Of a DNA stretch of 46,828 nucleotides, positions 1-8,872 are shown in pieces; position 1 is the stretch's first letter, and each line of letters opens with the position of its first letter. The notes beneath the pieces are model-generated. The model searched no databases. It was not told the DNA's origin and saw only the letters and a list, made by a program, of their open reading frames with translations. The stretch is from CAWHNT01 sp963830775 (GTDB taxonomy: Bacteria; Pseudomonadota; Alphaproteobacteria; Geminicoccales; Geminicoccaceae): assembly GCA_963830775.1 (NCBI GenBank), contig CAWHNT010000006.1, forward strand, positions 1 through 46,828, written 5' to 3'. The position numbers and the translations under genes were made by a program.

Positions 1-196
1 TCAAACTGCTCACCCGTCTCGTCGGCCTCGACTCCGCGGGCCCTGCGGATGCACTACTCCCGTCACGACCCCGGGCGAGACAGCGATGGCACGACTACGA
101 GCGCACGAGCCAGATCACCGAGAAACGCCGTCCGGTCTCGACGCGGGGATCGCATGCGCCGCCCAGCTTGGCCGCGTGTGTCAAATCCGTGGTCAT
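1..196 (-). pseudogene. pqiB: PqiB N-terminal fragment (truncated by window edge, frame broken)
   Basis: The ATG at 194-196 overlaps the pqiA stop as ATGA. The first codons read MTTDLTHAAKLGG, followed by ETGRRFSVIWLV, which matches the cytoplasmic lead-in and first membrane anchor of PqiB/MCE-domain proteins. The frame then hits a TAG right after the anchor begins, where a PqiB would continue through a transmembrane helix into MCE domains. Known role of the family: with PqiA it forms an envelope lipid-transport system between inner and outer membrane. The rest of the gene lies beyond the left edge, so whether the break is real or a base error cannot be decided. The pairing with the pqiA remnant is the main support. 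Confidence 0.5.
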
Positions 197-633
197 CGTG
201 CTTCTCCTCCCGCATCCCAGATCAGGCGCGGGTCGCGACGAGCGCCACGAGGATCAAGATCATGAAGATGTCGATCATCAACCAGCGCCGACCGCCTCGA
301 TTACCCGGTACATGACCGCGCGGTCCGGGCGGCGCCTGCAGGAGCCGCGCTGTGCCGAGATCGGCAGGTAGACGGGCCCAGCCATCTTCAGGACCGAGAT
401 GCTGGCGAAGAAGACGAGTAGGGTCGACGGTGACATGCCGGCCGATTTCAGCGTCTTGACCCCGCTGAGGATGTGTCTGGGTGACCCTGCTCGATGCCCT
501 CCGCCCGATGGTGGACCAGAACTCCGCCGCAGCAGGCGCAGGCGGCAGTCCCGCCATCCGGCAGCTCCAGCACGCGGTGGACCTCGTCGCAGTCATGGCA
601 GGCGACGAGCATGGCAGAGGCCCGATCGCTCAT
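193..633 (-). pseudogene. pqiA: PqiA remnant with internal deletions and a frameshift
   Basis: The start reads MSDRASAMLVACHDCDEVHR with a second Cys pair in ACACCG, the N-terminal zinc-ribbon-like domain of PqiA. It then jumps to a segment (ILSGVKTLKSAGMSP, VFFASISVLKMAGPVYLPI) typical of the later membrane region. A further frame carries WLMIDIFMILILVALVA, which runs directly into DPRLIWD, the usual PqiA C-terminal signature. About 150 codons remain, far fewer than the usual 200-plus per half or about 400 for the whole protein. At least two transmembrane stretches are therefore missing, and the pieces sit in different frames. I infer a genuinely decayed gene rather than only sequencing error. 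It follows glgX by 12 nt on the same strand. Confidence 0.65.
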
Positions 634-645
634 GCCTCGCCTGCC

Positions 646-2736
646 TCAGGGAATAGCGCCGGGCCGAATGCGAGCACCGAACAGCGCCACGACGGAGCGC
701 GCTGCAGCCTGATAGGTGTGGCCGGACAGCGAAGGTGCCGTCTCCCAGGGGACAATGTCCTGAGGCGGTGCGAGCGAGGTGTCGATCCATCGCCGCCAGC
801 AGCGGTCGCCCGCCGGCGGCAGCTCGAACTCCAGCGGCTCCCAGTAGGCGTTCAGGATCAGATAGATCCGCAAGCCCTCCCGTGGCAGCTCCGCCTCGAG
901 GGCCAGGCTGTGCGAGTGGTGGCTCCAGTCCGGCTGGCCGATCTTCACGCCGTGCCAGCTCTTGGTCGCCTGCCGCAGCATCTGGTCCAGGCTGACACGC
1001 CTGTGCTCGTGCTCCGGGTCCCGCAGCAGCCGACGCCCGTTGAGCAGCGTCACGAAACGGTGCAGGTCGCCGTGCTTCAGGAGCAGATCCCAGTCGAGCC
1101 AGCTGGCCTCGTTGTCCTGGCAATAGGCGTTGTTGTTGCCCGATTGCGTGCGCCGCATCTCGTCACCCATCAGGATCATGGGCATGCCGAGCGAGAGCAG
1201 GGTGACGGCAAGGAAGTTCTTTGCCTGCCGGTTGCGCAAGGCCTCCACGGCCGGATCGTCGGTCGGGCCCTCCACGCCGCAGTTCCAGCTGCGGTTGTCG
1301 TCTGTGCCGTCGCGGTTGTCCTCGCCGTTCGCCGCGTTGTGCTTGTCGTTGTAGGAGACGAGGTCGTTCAGCGTGAAGCCATCGTGGCAGGTGACGAAGT
1401 TGACGCTCTGCTCGGCCTCGCGGCCCTCGTGGCCGTAGATCGAGGGGCTGCCGAGGAGCCGGTCGGCGATCCGCGGCGTCGAGCCCGGCTCGGCGCGGAA
1501 GAAGGCGCGGACATCGTCGCGGAAGCGGCCGTTCCACTCCTTCCAGCTGTCGCCGATGAAGCTGCCGACCTGGTAGAGCCCGGCCGCGTCCCAGGCCTCG
1601 GCGATCAGCTTGGTGCCCGCCAGCACCGGGTCCGACTCGATGTCCCACAGGACGGGCGGGTTCGGCAGCGGGCGGCCGGAGGGATCCCGTGCCAGGACCG
1701 AGGCGAGATCGAAGCGGAAGCCGTCCACGTGCATCTCCTCCACCCAGTAGCGGAGGCTGTCGACGATCAGGCGGCGGACGACCGGATGGTTGGCGTTCAG
1801 GGTGTTGCCGGTACCGGTGTAGTTGGCGTAGCGGCCGTTCTCTTCGAGGATGTAGTAGATGACATTGTCGATGCCGCGGAAACCCAGGGTCGGGCCGGTC
1901 TCGTCGCCCTCGGCGGTGTGGTTGAAGACGACGTCGAGGATGACCTCGATGCCCGCCCGGTGCAGCGCCTTCACCATGTCGCGGAACTCGTCCACCGGGC
2001 CCAGCGGGTCGCGGCGCGCGCTGTAGGCCGCGTGCGGCGCAAAGAACGAGACCGGCGCATAGCCCCAGTAGTTGACCTTGCCCGGCGGGCAGTCCTGGGC
2101 GTCGAACTGGAACACCGGCAGCAGCTCCACCGCGGTGATCCCGAGCGCCTGAAGATAGGGGATCTTCCGGATCAGGCCGGCATAGGTGCCGCGCGTGTCC
2201 TCCCCGAGCCCGGAGCTGGGATGGCGGGTGAAGCCGCGCACGTGCATCTCGTAGATGATCGTCTGCGCGGACGCTCGCCGCGGCGGCGCGTCGCCCTCCC
2301 AGTCATAGGCCGACGGGTCCACCACCACGCTCTTCATGGCGGTGGCCGTCGTGTCGCCGGGCCGGCGGGCGGCCTCACGGCCGTAGCCCTCGGGGACGAC
2401 GACGGCCCGGCCGTACGGGTCCAGGAGCAGCTTCGCGGGATCGAAGCGCATGCCGTTCGCCGGGGCCCACGGCCCCTCGACCCGGTAGCCGTAGATCTGG
2501 CCTGCCGTCAGGCCAGGCACGAAAGCGTGCCAGTAGTGGTAGGTGCGGTTGGCGACCGGGTCGAGGCGGATCGCCCGTGCGGGCTGCGCGTCCAGGGCCC
2601 GGTCGAACAGCAGCAGCTCGACCCCGGCAGCGTGCCGCGAGAAGAGGCTGAAGTTGGTGCCGTCGCGGTACGGCGTCGCCCCCAAAGGTGAGCTGGCGCC
2701 GCGGGTGCCTGTCGCCGCCGCTAGGGAATGGGGCAC
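646..2736 (-). CDS. glgX: Glycogen debranching enzyme GlgX (isoamylase type)
   Basis: A 696-residue GH13 enzyme hydrolysing alpha-1,6 branches left on limit dextrins by glycogen phosphorylase in the cytoplasm. An N-terminal CBM48-like domain (about 15-120) precedes the TIM barrel. The barrel carries DVVFNHTAEG (about 268-277), the nucleophile in GFRFDLA (D343), the acid/base Glu in IAEAWDA (E380) and the transition-state Asp in TCHDGFTL (D452). Length is normal for the family and the frame is intact. The start is a GTG lying inside the last codons of glgP (16-nt overlap), so the two are probably translationally coupled. Confidence is high for the family; the exact chain-length specificity is not visible. 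Confidence 0.96.
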   Translation of the reverse strand: MPHSLAAATGTRGASSPLGATPYRDGTNFSLFSRHAAGVELLLFDRALDAQPARAIRLDPVANRTYHYWHAFVPGLTAGQIYGYRVEGPWAPANGMRFDPAKLLLDPYGRAVVVPEGYGREAARRPGDTTATAMKSVVVDPSAYDWEGDAPPRRASAQTIIYEMHVRGFTRHPSSGLGEDTRGTYAGLIRKIPYLQALGITAVELLPVFQFDAQDCPPGKVNYWGYAPVSFFAPHAAYSARRDPLGPVDEFRDMVKALHRAGIEVILDVVFNHTAEGDETGPTLGFRGIDNVIYYILEENGRYANYTGTGNTLNANHPVVRRLIVDSLRYWVEEMHVDGFRFDLASVLARDPSGRPLPNPPVLWDIESDPVLAGTKLIAEAWDAAGLYQVGSFIGDSWKEWNGRFRDDVRAFFRAEPGSTPRIADRLLGSPSIYGHEGREAEQSVNFVTCHDGFTLNDLVSYNDKHNAANGEDNRDGTDDNRSWNCGVEGPTDDPAVEALRNRQAKNFLAVTLLSLGMPMILMGDEMRRTQSGNNNAYCQDNEASWLDWDLLLKHGDLHRFVTLLNGRRLLRDPEHEHRRVSLDQMLRQATKSWHGVKIGQPDWSHHSHSLALEAELPREGLRIYLILNAYWEPLEFELPPAGDRCWRRWIDTSLAPPQDIVPWETAPSLSGHTYQAAARSVVALFGARIRPGAIP

Positions 2737-5234
2737 GGCCTCACCTGCCAGATCTCATCCGCATAGTCGGCAATCGTGCGGTCGCTCGAGAATTTCCCGG
2801 AATTGGCCACGTTCAGGATGACCTTCCGTGCCCAGCCGTCGGGGTCGGCGTAGAGATCGAGCAGCCGCCGGTCTGCCTCCAGGTAAGCGGTAAGATCCGC
2901 CAGGTGCATGTAGTGGTCGCCATGGGTGAGCAGGGTCTGGCGCAGCGGCTCGAACACGCCCGGCTCGTGGCGGCTGAAATGACCCGAGAAGATGAGGTCC
3001 AATGCTGCGCGCGTCTCCGGCTCGTGATCGTAGTGCCACTGGGGATCGTACCAGCCCCGGCTCTGGGCCACCTGCTCGGCCGAGAGCCCGAACAGGAAGA
3101 AGTTGTCCTCACCGGCAGCTTCGGCCATCTCGATCGTGGCACCGTCGCGCGTGCCGATCGTCAGCGCGCCGTTCATCATGAGCTTCATGTTGCTGGTGCC
3201 GCTGGCCTCGTAGCCGGCGGTCGAGATCTGGTTGGAGACGTCGCTGGCGGGGATCAGCTGCTCGGCCAGGGACACGCAGTAGTCCGGCAGGAACACGACC
3301 TTGAGGCGGCCGCGCACCACCGGGTCGCCGTCGAGCGTGCCGGCCAGGTTGTTGAGGAACTTGATGATCAGCTTGGCCAGCTGATAGGCGGGTGCCGCCT
3401 TGCCGGCGAAGAAGAACGTGCGTGGCGCCAGGTCCAGGTCAGGGTCCTGCCGCAACCGGTCGTAGAGCACCACGATGCGCAAGGCATTCAAGAGCTGCCG
3501 CTTGTATTCGTGGATGCGCTTGATCTGGCCGTCGAAGATCGAATCCGGGTCGACGCTGACGCCGGACGTCGCGTGCAGCCACTGCGCGAACCGCGACTTC
3601 GCCTGCCGCTTGGCCTGCCGAACCGCATCCCGGAAGCCGGCATCGTCGGCCAGCGGCTCCAGCTTCTTCAGCTGGGCGAGGTCGGTGATCCAGCCCTCGC
3701 CGATGGCGGCGGTGATGCTTTGTGCCAGCGCCGGGTTGGCCAGCAGCAGCCATCGCCGCGGCGTGACGCCGTTGGTCTTGTTGTTGAAGCGCTCGGGGAA
3801 GACCTCCGCCAGGTCCTTGACCGTCACCCGGCGCAGAAGGTCGGAGTGGATGGCGGCGACGCCGTTCGTGCTGTGCGAGCCGACAATGGCCAGATGGGCC
3901 ATCCGCACCTTGCGCTCGCCGCCCTCCTCGATGACGCTCACCCCGGCGATCCGATCCTCGTCGCCCGGAAAGCGGGCCCGCACCTCGTCGAGGTGGCGGC
4001 GGTTGATCTCGAGGATGATCTCCAGGTGTCGCGGCAGCAGCAGCGCGAACCAGCGCATGGGCCACCGCTCCAGCGCCTCGGGCAGGAGGGTGTGGTTCGT
4101 GTAGGCGAGCGTGCGCCGGGTCAGATCCCAGGCCTGGTCCCAACCGAGGCCTGCCTCGTCGAGCAGGATCCGCATCAGCTCCGGCACGGCCAGGCTGGGG
4201 TGGGTGTCGTTGAGCTGGATCGCTACCTTGTCGGGGAGGGCGCTCCAGTCGGCGTTCTCCCGGCGGAACCGCCGCACCAGGTCGGCCAGCGAGCAGGCGA
4301 CGAGGAAGTACTCCTGCACGAAGCGCAGTCCCTGTCCCATGCTGGTCGAATTGTCGGGATAGAGGACGCGGGTCAGGGACTTGGCCGCCAGCCGCTCGGC
4401 CAGGGCACTGACGAAGTCACCGGCGCTGAAGGCCTGGAAGTCGAAATAGTCGGGTGCTGCGGCGGCCCAGAGCCGGAGCGTGTTGATGGTCTTGCCGCCA
4501 TAGCCCACGACGGGGCGGTCGAAGGGAAGCCCCTGCAGGCTCGACGGCCGGTCCATGATCACGCCCAGGGTGCCACCGCGCACCTCGAACGAGCAGCCGA
4601 GCCTGATCTCGACCTTCTCCTGCGGTCGGGCGACCTCCCAAGGGTCGGGCCGGCGCAGCCAGTTGTCGGGCTCCTCGTGCTGCCAGCCATCCCTGATGGC
4701 CTGCTTGAAGATGCCGTACTCGTAGCGGAGCCCGTAGCCCATGGCCGGGAGCTGCATGGTGGCCATGGAGTCGAGGAAGCACGCAGCCAGGCGGCCGAGG
4801 CCGCCATTGCCGAGCCCGGCATCGGGCTCCTGCTCGAGCAGGGCCGGCCAGTCCAGGCCTTTGGCATCGACGAGCTGCTTCGTGGCCGGATCGAGCAGCA
4901 GGTTGAGGATGTTGTTGGCGAGCGAGCGCCCGATGAGGAACTCCATCGAGAGATAGTAGACGCGCTTGGGACGCTCTCGTGCGTAGGTCTCCTCCGTGCG
5001 CAGCCACCGCTGTGAGAGGATGTCCCGCACGGCACGGGCGGCGGCCTCGTAGCGCTCCCGCGCTCCCACGGCCGCGGCCGGCACGACATTGTCGAACATG
5101 AGGTGACGCTCGTAGAGCGCGTCGCCCGTCCCCGAGAGCTGGATCGGGCCGCATCCATACTGTTCCAGGAGCTCTGCCAGCCCGGGGCCTGAGCCGGCGG
5201 TCTCGTCCTGGCCTCGTTCCGCGGCCGTTCGCAT
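2721..5234 (-). CDS. glgP: Glycogen/starch phosphorylase GlgP
   Basis: A GT35 alpha-glucan phosphorylase of about 837 residues that releases glucose-1-phosphate from non-reducing ends using a PLP phosphate. Visible signatures include YYLSMEFLIGRSLANN near the N-terminus, the GNGGLGRLAACFLDS glycine-rich segment, and the PLP-lysine motif EASGTSNMKLMMNGALTIG with the Schiff-base Lys near residue 684. I prefer the ATG at 5232-5234 because it overlaps the upstream stop as TGATG and has a GGAG at suitable spacing; an in-frame ATG at 5255 would add seven residues. With glgX downstream it forms a glycogen-degradation pair. The frame is intact over the full length. Confidence 0.96.
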   Translation of the reverse strand: MRTAAERGQDETAGSGPGLAELLEQYGCGPIQLSGTGDALYERHLMFDNVVPAAAVGARERYEAAARAVRDILSQRWLRTEETYARERPKRVYYLSMEFLIGRSLANNILNLLLDPATKQLVDAKGLDWPALLEQEPDAGLGNGGLGRLAACFLDSMATMQLPAMGYGLRYEYGIFKQAIRDGWQHEEPDNWLRRPDPWEVARPQEKVEIRLGCSFEVRGGTLGVIMDRPSSLQGLPFDRPVVGYGGKTINTLRLWAAAAPDYFDFQAFSAGDFVSALAERLAAKSLTRVLYPDNSTSMGQGLRFVQEYFLVACSLADLVRRFRRENADWSALPDKVAIQLNDTHPSLAVPELMRILLDEAGLGWDQAWDLTRRTLAYTNHTLLPEALERWPMRWFALLLPRHLEIILEINRRHLDEVRARFPGDEDRIAGVSVIEEGGERKVRMAHLAIVGSHSTNGVAAIHSDLLRRVTVKDLAEVFPERFNNKTNGVTPRRWLLLANPALAQSITAAIGEGWITDLAQLKKLEPLADDAGFRDAVRQAKRQAKSRFAQWLHATSGVSVDPDSIFDGQIKRIHEYKRQLLNALRIVVLYDRLRQDPDLDLAPRTFFFAGKAAPAYQLAKLIIKFLNNLAGTLDGDPVVRGRLKVVFLPDYCVSLAEQLIPASDVSNQISTAGYEASGTSNMKLMMNGALTIGTRDGATIEMAEAAGEDNFFLFGLSAEQVAQSRGWYDPQWHYDHEPETRAALDLIFSGHFSRHEPGVFEPLRQTLLTHGDHYMHLADLTAYLEADRRLLDLYADPDGWARKVILNVANSGKFSSDRTIADYADEIWQVRPCPIP

Positions 5235-6151
5235 CAGTCGGTGCTCCGCCGCCATGCCGGGTCGGGGTCATAGGCGGTGATGGCGCGCGCCCGCTCGGCC
5301 GTGTCGGGCCCGAGATCGGTCTCGAGCACGACCCCGTCATTGCCGACCAGGAAGGACATCACCCCGCTGTCGCCGTACTCGGCGGGCCAGGCGAAGAGGG
5401 CGAAGCCGGCCACCATGTTGCCGTTGATGACGTAGCTGTAGGCCCCGCCCGGCGCCTGCGGCCCCTGGCCGGTGAGGACGCGGAAGGAGTAGCCGCGATA
5501 GGGCTCGCCCGCCTGCCGGCCCTGGAGATAGTCGTCGACCTCGGCCAGGAACGGGCCGAACGGGCTCGGCTCGTCGTCTGCGGCCGTGGGCCAGTAGAGG
5601 CCGTCGCGCTGCTCGCCGGTGCTTGCCAGATGCTGGGCGTACTCCAGCACTCCGTCGCCGTCCCGGTCAGCGCTCGCATAGACCCGCTGCGCCTCGACAT
5701 AGGCGTGCAGGACCTCGATCGCCGCCAGCTCGTTGCGGCCGACCCGCCGGTTGGCGATCTCCTCCACCCCGGCCGCAGTGTCGAAGCGCCACCCGTCCGC
5801 CTCGCGGACCAGCGGCACCGGGAACGGCCACGCCGAGCGGCCGATCACCATGATCATCCGGTCCGGGCCGTCCGGGCGCAGCGAGGCGGTGTCCTTGGCC
5901 GAGGCGTAGGCGCGCGCCAGGTCGGCCTTGGCCTCCTCGGGATCGTCGCCTACGAGCTCGTGGAGGTTCTCGGCACCGAACAGATCGCCGAGCCGGGCCG
6001 GATCGGCCAGGCGCAGCACCTCGACGAACGCCTTCAGCGCCGCCTCGGGCTCGGCGAAGCGCTCCTGGTCCGCCCGCGCGCTCGCCGGGCAGACCAGCAT
6101 CAGGCCGACGCAGGCGGGCAGGAACACTCGCGCCAAACGCTCAACCAGCAT
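5234..6151 (-). CDS. DUF2950 family exported protein
   Basis: A 305-residue protein with an N-terminal signal peptide (LARVFLPACVGLMLVCPASA, cut near ARA). The body is the full DUF2950 pattern: AFVEVLRLADPARLGDLFG, WPFPVPLVREADGWRFDTAAG, NRRVGRNELAAIEVLHAYV, DRDGDGVLEYAQ, GYSFRVLTGQG and GVMSFLVGNDG. Its function is not established. The chosen ATG has a GGAGGGA Shine-Dalgarno; an upstream in-frame ATG would add 11 residues without a better ribosome site. It sits 29 nt after the DUF3300 gene. DUF2950 and DUF3300 genes are often paired, which suggests a shared envelope role. The stop overlaps the glgP start. Confidence 0.9.
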   Translation of the reverse strand: MLVERLARVFLPACVGLMLVCPASARADQERFAEPEAALKAFVEVLRLADPARLGDLFGAENLHELVGDDPEEAKADLARAYASAKDTASLRPDGPDRMIMVIGRSAWPFPVPLVREADGWRFDTAAGVEEIANRRVGRNELAAIEVLHAYVEAQRVYASADRDGDGVLEYAQHLASTGEQRDGLYWPTAADDEPSPFGPFLAEVDDYLQGRQAGEPYRGYSFRVLTGQGPQAPGGAYSYVINGNMVAGFALFAWPAEYGDSGVMSFLVGNDGVVLETDLGPDTAERARAITAYDPDPAWRRSTD

Positions 6152-6180
6152 GCTCCGTCCCTCCTCGCAGGTCTCGGCCA

Positions 6181-7687
6181 TCACCTACCGCCCGCGCCCG
6201 CCGCCTGTCCACCGCCGCGGCCGCCACCACGCGATTGCGCGCCACGACTGGAATCGCGCTGCGGGCTCCGGCTCTGTCCGGCGAATGCGCTCTGGCGCGC
6301 CGGCTGTGGGCGCGAGGCTGCCTGGCGCTGGGCGGAGGCGGGGCTGGCCTTCGGCCGCGGCGAGGCTTGCCGCTGTGCTGCCGCCTGGGGGCGCGGGGTG
6401 GTCGCGGGCCGCGCGGCACTCCGGCTCTGGGAGCCGCGCTGGGCCTCCTTCCTGACCTCCTGCCGCGGCTTGGCGTCGAAGGCGCTCTTCTTGGCCGTCC
6501 CGGCCGGCTGCTGCGACACCCGCCGCTGCTGCGATCTGCTGCCGCGCGCCGCCGGTGGTGGCGGCAGGGCGGCGGGTGCCGGCTCCGGCCTGCCTCGTGC
6601 CGGCCGCCGGCTGGCGGGCAACCTGCGCCCGCGCCTGCGTGGCCTGGCGCGAGCTTACCGAGCCCTTCCGCTGCTGGTTCGATCGGAGCTGCGACTGGGC
6701 GAGCTGCGTATCGCGCTTGGTCTTGCTGCGACTGCCACCGATGACCACGTTGCTGTCCTCGATGTTGACGTCGCGGCTTCGATTGGCCTCGATGTCGCCC
6801 CGGTTGAAGTCACCCTCGTCGAAGTCGACGTCGTCCCAGTCGATGTCGTCTTCGTCGATGTCGATCTCGAAATCATCGTCGTCATCGTCATCATCGTCAT
6901 CGTTGAGCGCATAGCCGAGCACACCGCCGATCACCGCACCGCCGGCGAAGGCCGCGGTGTGCGACCAGAACGAGGCGTAGGGGTCCGAGTAGCTGACCTG
7001 CGGCACCGCGTAGGAGGTCGGCGCCGGTGCGGCATAGGCCACCGGCGCCGCGGCGACGGCGACTGGGGCCGCCTCGACGGGAGCTGGTGCCAGGGCGGCA
7101 GGCTCGGCTGCCGCGGCCGGGGCTGCCTGCTGGGGCACCGGCTCGTAGATCGGGACGTAGATCACCTCGGGGCTGGCGGGCTGGATCCTGATCGTGTCCT
7201 CGTCGACGGTGACGGTCTGCCTCTCGTTGGAGGCCAGCGTGCCCGCCGCCTGCAGCTCCGAGCGAACCTGCTGCACGGCGGCCTGCACGTCGGGCAGCTG
7301 GTCGACCACGGCCGTGCCCAGCGCCTCGGTCCACTCCAGATCGTCGTTCATCATCACCAGCACGGTCGGGTAGTTCAGAAGACCGACGATGCTCGTGTCC
7401 CAGCCCGGGTCGGGCTGGAGCGACGCGTCCCGTGCCCGCTTCTCGAGGAAGCGTGTCGCCTGCACCACCTGGAGCGGCAGGGTCGAGCCCTGGAGCACCA
7501 GGGCCAGGAGGGGGTCCGGGTAGAGCGCCACCCGCGCCACCAGCGCACCGATCGCGGCACTGTCCAGCCCCGGCGGCTCGGCCGGCGCCTCCTGGGCGCG
7601 CACGACCTGCCCATGGAGCATGACCGCGAGCACCGCGATCGCAATTCCCTGCACCCATCGGCAGCCTGCGGATGAAGCTCTGGTCAT
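6181..7687 (-). pseudogene. DUF3300 family exported protein, frameshifted in its low-complexity tail
   Basis: The N-terminal signal peptide (GIAIAVLAVMLHGQVVRA) leads into a clear DUF3300 domain: LVARVALYPDPLLALVL, LPLQVVQATRFLEKRA, WDTSIVGLLNYPTVLVMMN, and the WTEALGTAV and VIYVPIYEPVP blocks. A Pro/Ala-rich linker and a short GGAVIGGVLGYAL segment follow, then a run of ten Asp with alternating acidic residues near 6815-6905, then a basic Gln/Arg/Ser-rich tail. The expected tail (ending RRDSSRG-type, Gly/Arg-rich) lies in another frame from about 6540 onward, with its stop at 6181, so one base shift separates body and tail. Function is unknown; an envelope role is inferred from the signal peptide and DUF2950 neighbour. 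Confidence 0.8.
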
Positions 7688-7803
7688 GACGGTTGCCGGC
7701 CCCCCTGGGTGCTCCGGGAGGAATGATACTCCATGACCGGTCCCGCAGCCATGGCGGGGTTGACCGGCGACCCGAGGCAGCAGGGTCGATGGCCGGCTTC
7801 GCC

Positions 7804-8778
7804 TCAGATCCAGCCCGACTTGCGGAAGCGGACGAAGAGGACCGAGCACACCACGGCGATCACCAGGAGCGTCACCGGATAGCCGTAGCGCCAGGTGAGC
7901 TCGGGCATGTGCTCGAAGTTCATGCCGTAGATGCCGGCCACGGCCGTGGGCACCGCCAGGATGGCGGCCCAGCCGGCGAGCTTGCGGCTGACCTCGCCCT
8001 GCCGCGCCTGGCCGGTCAGCAGGCAGGCCTCGAAGGCGAAGCTCAGCATCTCGCGCAGCATGTCGATCTGCTCGAGCACGCGGTTCAGGTGATCGATGAT
8101 GTCGCGGTAGTAGGGGCGGAAGGTGGGGTCGATCCCGGGCAGGTCGGCATGCTCCAGGCGCCGGCAGACCTCGGCCGTGGGTGCCACGGCCAGGCGCAGG
8201 CGCTGCAGCTCGCGGCGCAGGCCGTAGATGCGGGCGATCTTGGCGTCGGGCTCGGAGGTGGGCTCGAGGATGGTCTCCTCCAGGCTCTCGACCTCGCTCC
8301 GGAGCCGGTCGATCACGACCAGGTAGTTGTCGACGATGAAGTCGATGATCGCATAGAGGACGTAGTCCTCCCCGTTCGCCAGCCGCGAGGGTGCCGATTC
8401 GGCGCACTGCCGGACCCGCGAGTAGGAGGCCGAATCGCCGTGCCGGACCGAGATGATGTAGCCCTGGCCGACGAAGATCTCGGTCTCGCCCAGCACGATA
8501 TGCTCGCCGATGCAGAAGGCGGTGCGCAGGACGAGGAAGGTGGTCTCGCCGTACTGCTCCAGCTTCGGCCGCTGGTGGGCGTGCAGCGCGTCCTCGATCG
8601 CCAGGTCGTGGAGGTGGAACTGGCTCTGCAGCTGGCGCAGCTCGCGCTCGTCCGGCTCGTGGATGCCGATCCAGACGAAATGCCCGGGCCGGGCCGCCCA
8701 CTCGCCGCTCTCCCCGATCGCGATGTCCTGCACCTTGCGCCCGGCGCTGTAGGCCGCGGCAGCAATCACCTTCCCCAT
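7804..8778 (-). CDS. corA: CorA family magnesium/divalent cation transporter
   Basis: A 324-residue 2-TM-GxN protein. The long N-terminal cytoplasmic domain is helical and acidic. The C-terminus has TM1 (AILAVPTAVAGI), the selectivity motif YGMNFEHMPEL with GMN at about 285-287, and TM2 (PVTLLVIAVVCSVLFV), ending in a basic RFRKSGWI tail. CorA pentamers admit Mg2+ and sometimes Co2+/Ni2+ down the membrane potential. The lead-in AAYSAGRKVQDI and the HDLAIEDALHAHQRPKLEQY segment are classic for proteobacterial CorA. The gene stands alone, about 115 nt from the DUF3300 gene. Frame and length are normal. Confidence 0.95.
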   Translation of the reverse strand: MGKVIAAAAYSAGRKVQDIAIGESGEWAARPGHFVWIGIHEPDERELRQLQSQFHLHDLAIEDALHAHQRPKLEQYGETTFLVLRTAFCIGEHIVLGETEIFVGQGYIISVRHGDSASYSRVRQCAESAPSRLANGEDYVLYAIIDFIVDNYLVVIDRLRSEVESLEETILEPTSEPDAKIARIYGLRRELQRLRLAVAPTAEVCRRLEHADLPGIDPTFRPYYRDIIDHLNRVLEQIDMLREMLSFAFEACLLTGQARQGEVSRKLAGWAAILAVPTAVAGIYGMNFEHMPELTWRYGYPVTLLVIAVVCSVLFVRFRKSGWI

Positions 8779-8872
8779 GCATCGCCCCCGAGCCGTCCGC
8801 CCGCGCGCACCGCGCCCGGCTCCGAAATGACCGGAATGCCGGTGCGGTCAAGCCGCCGCGCAGCCGGATCGC

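Noticed and set aside
481..2691. A 736-codon plus-strand open frame opposite glgX
   Set aside because: It is the antisense shadow of a clear GlgX; the product is Arg/Val/His-rich without domains. Similar long shadows at 2688-5015 and 9068-11155 were dropped for the same reason.
6185..8851. An 888-codon minus-strand frame spanning CorA and DUF3300
   Set aside because: Its first half is antisense-like noise in the wrong frame of corA; only the DUF3300 part from 7687 is real, and its tail is out of frame.
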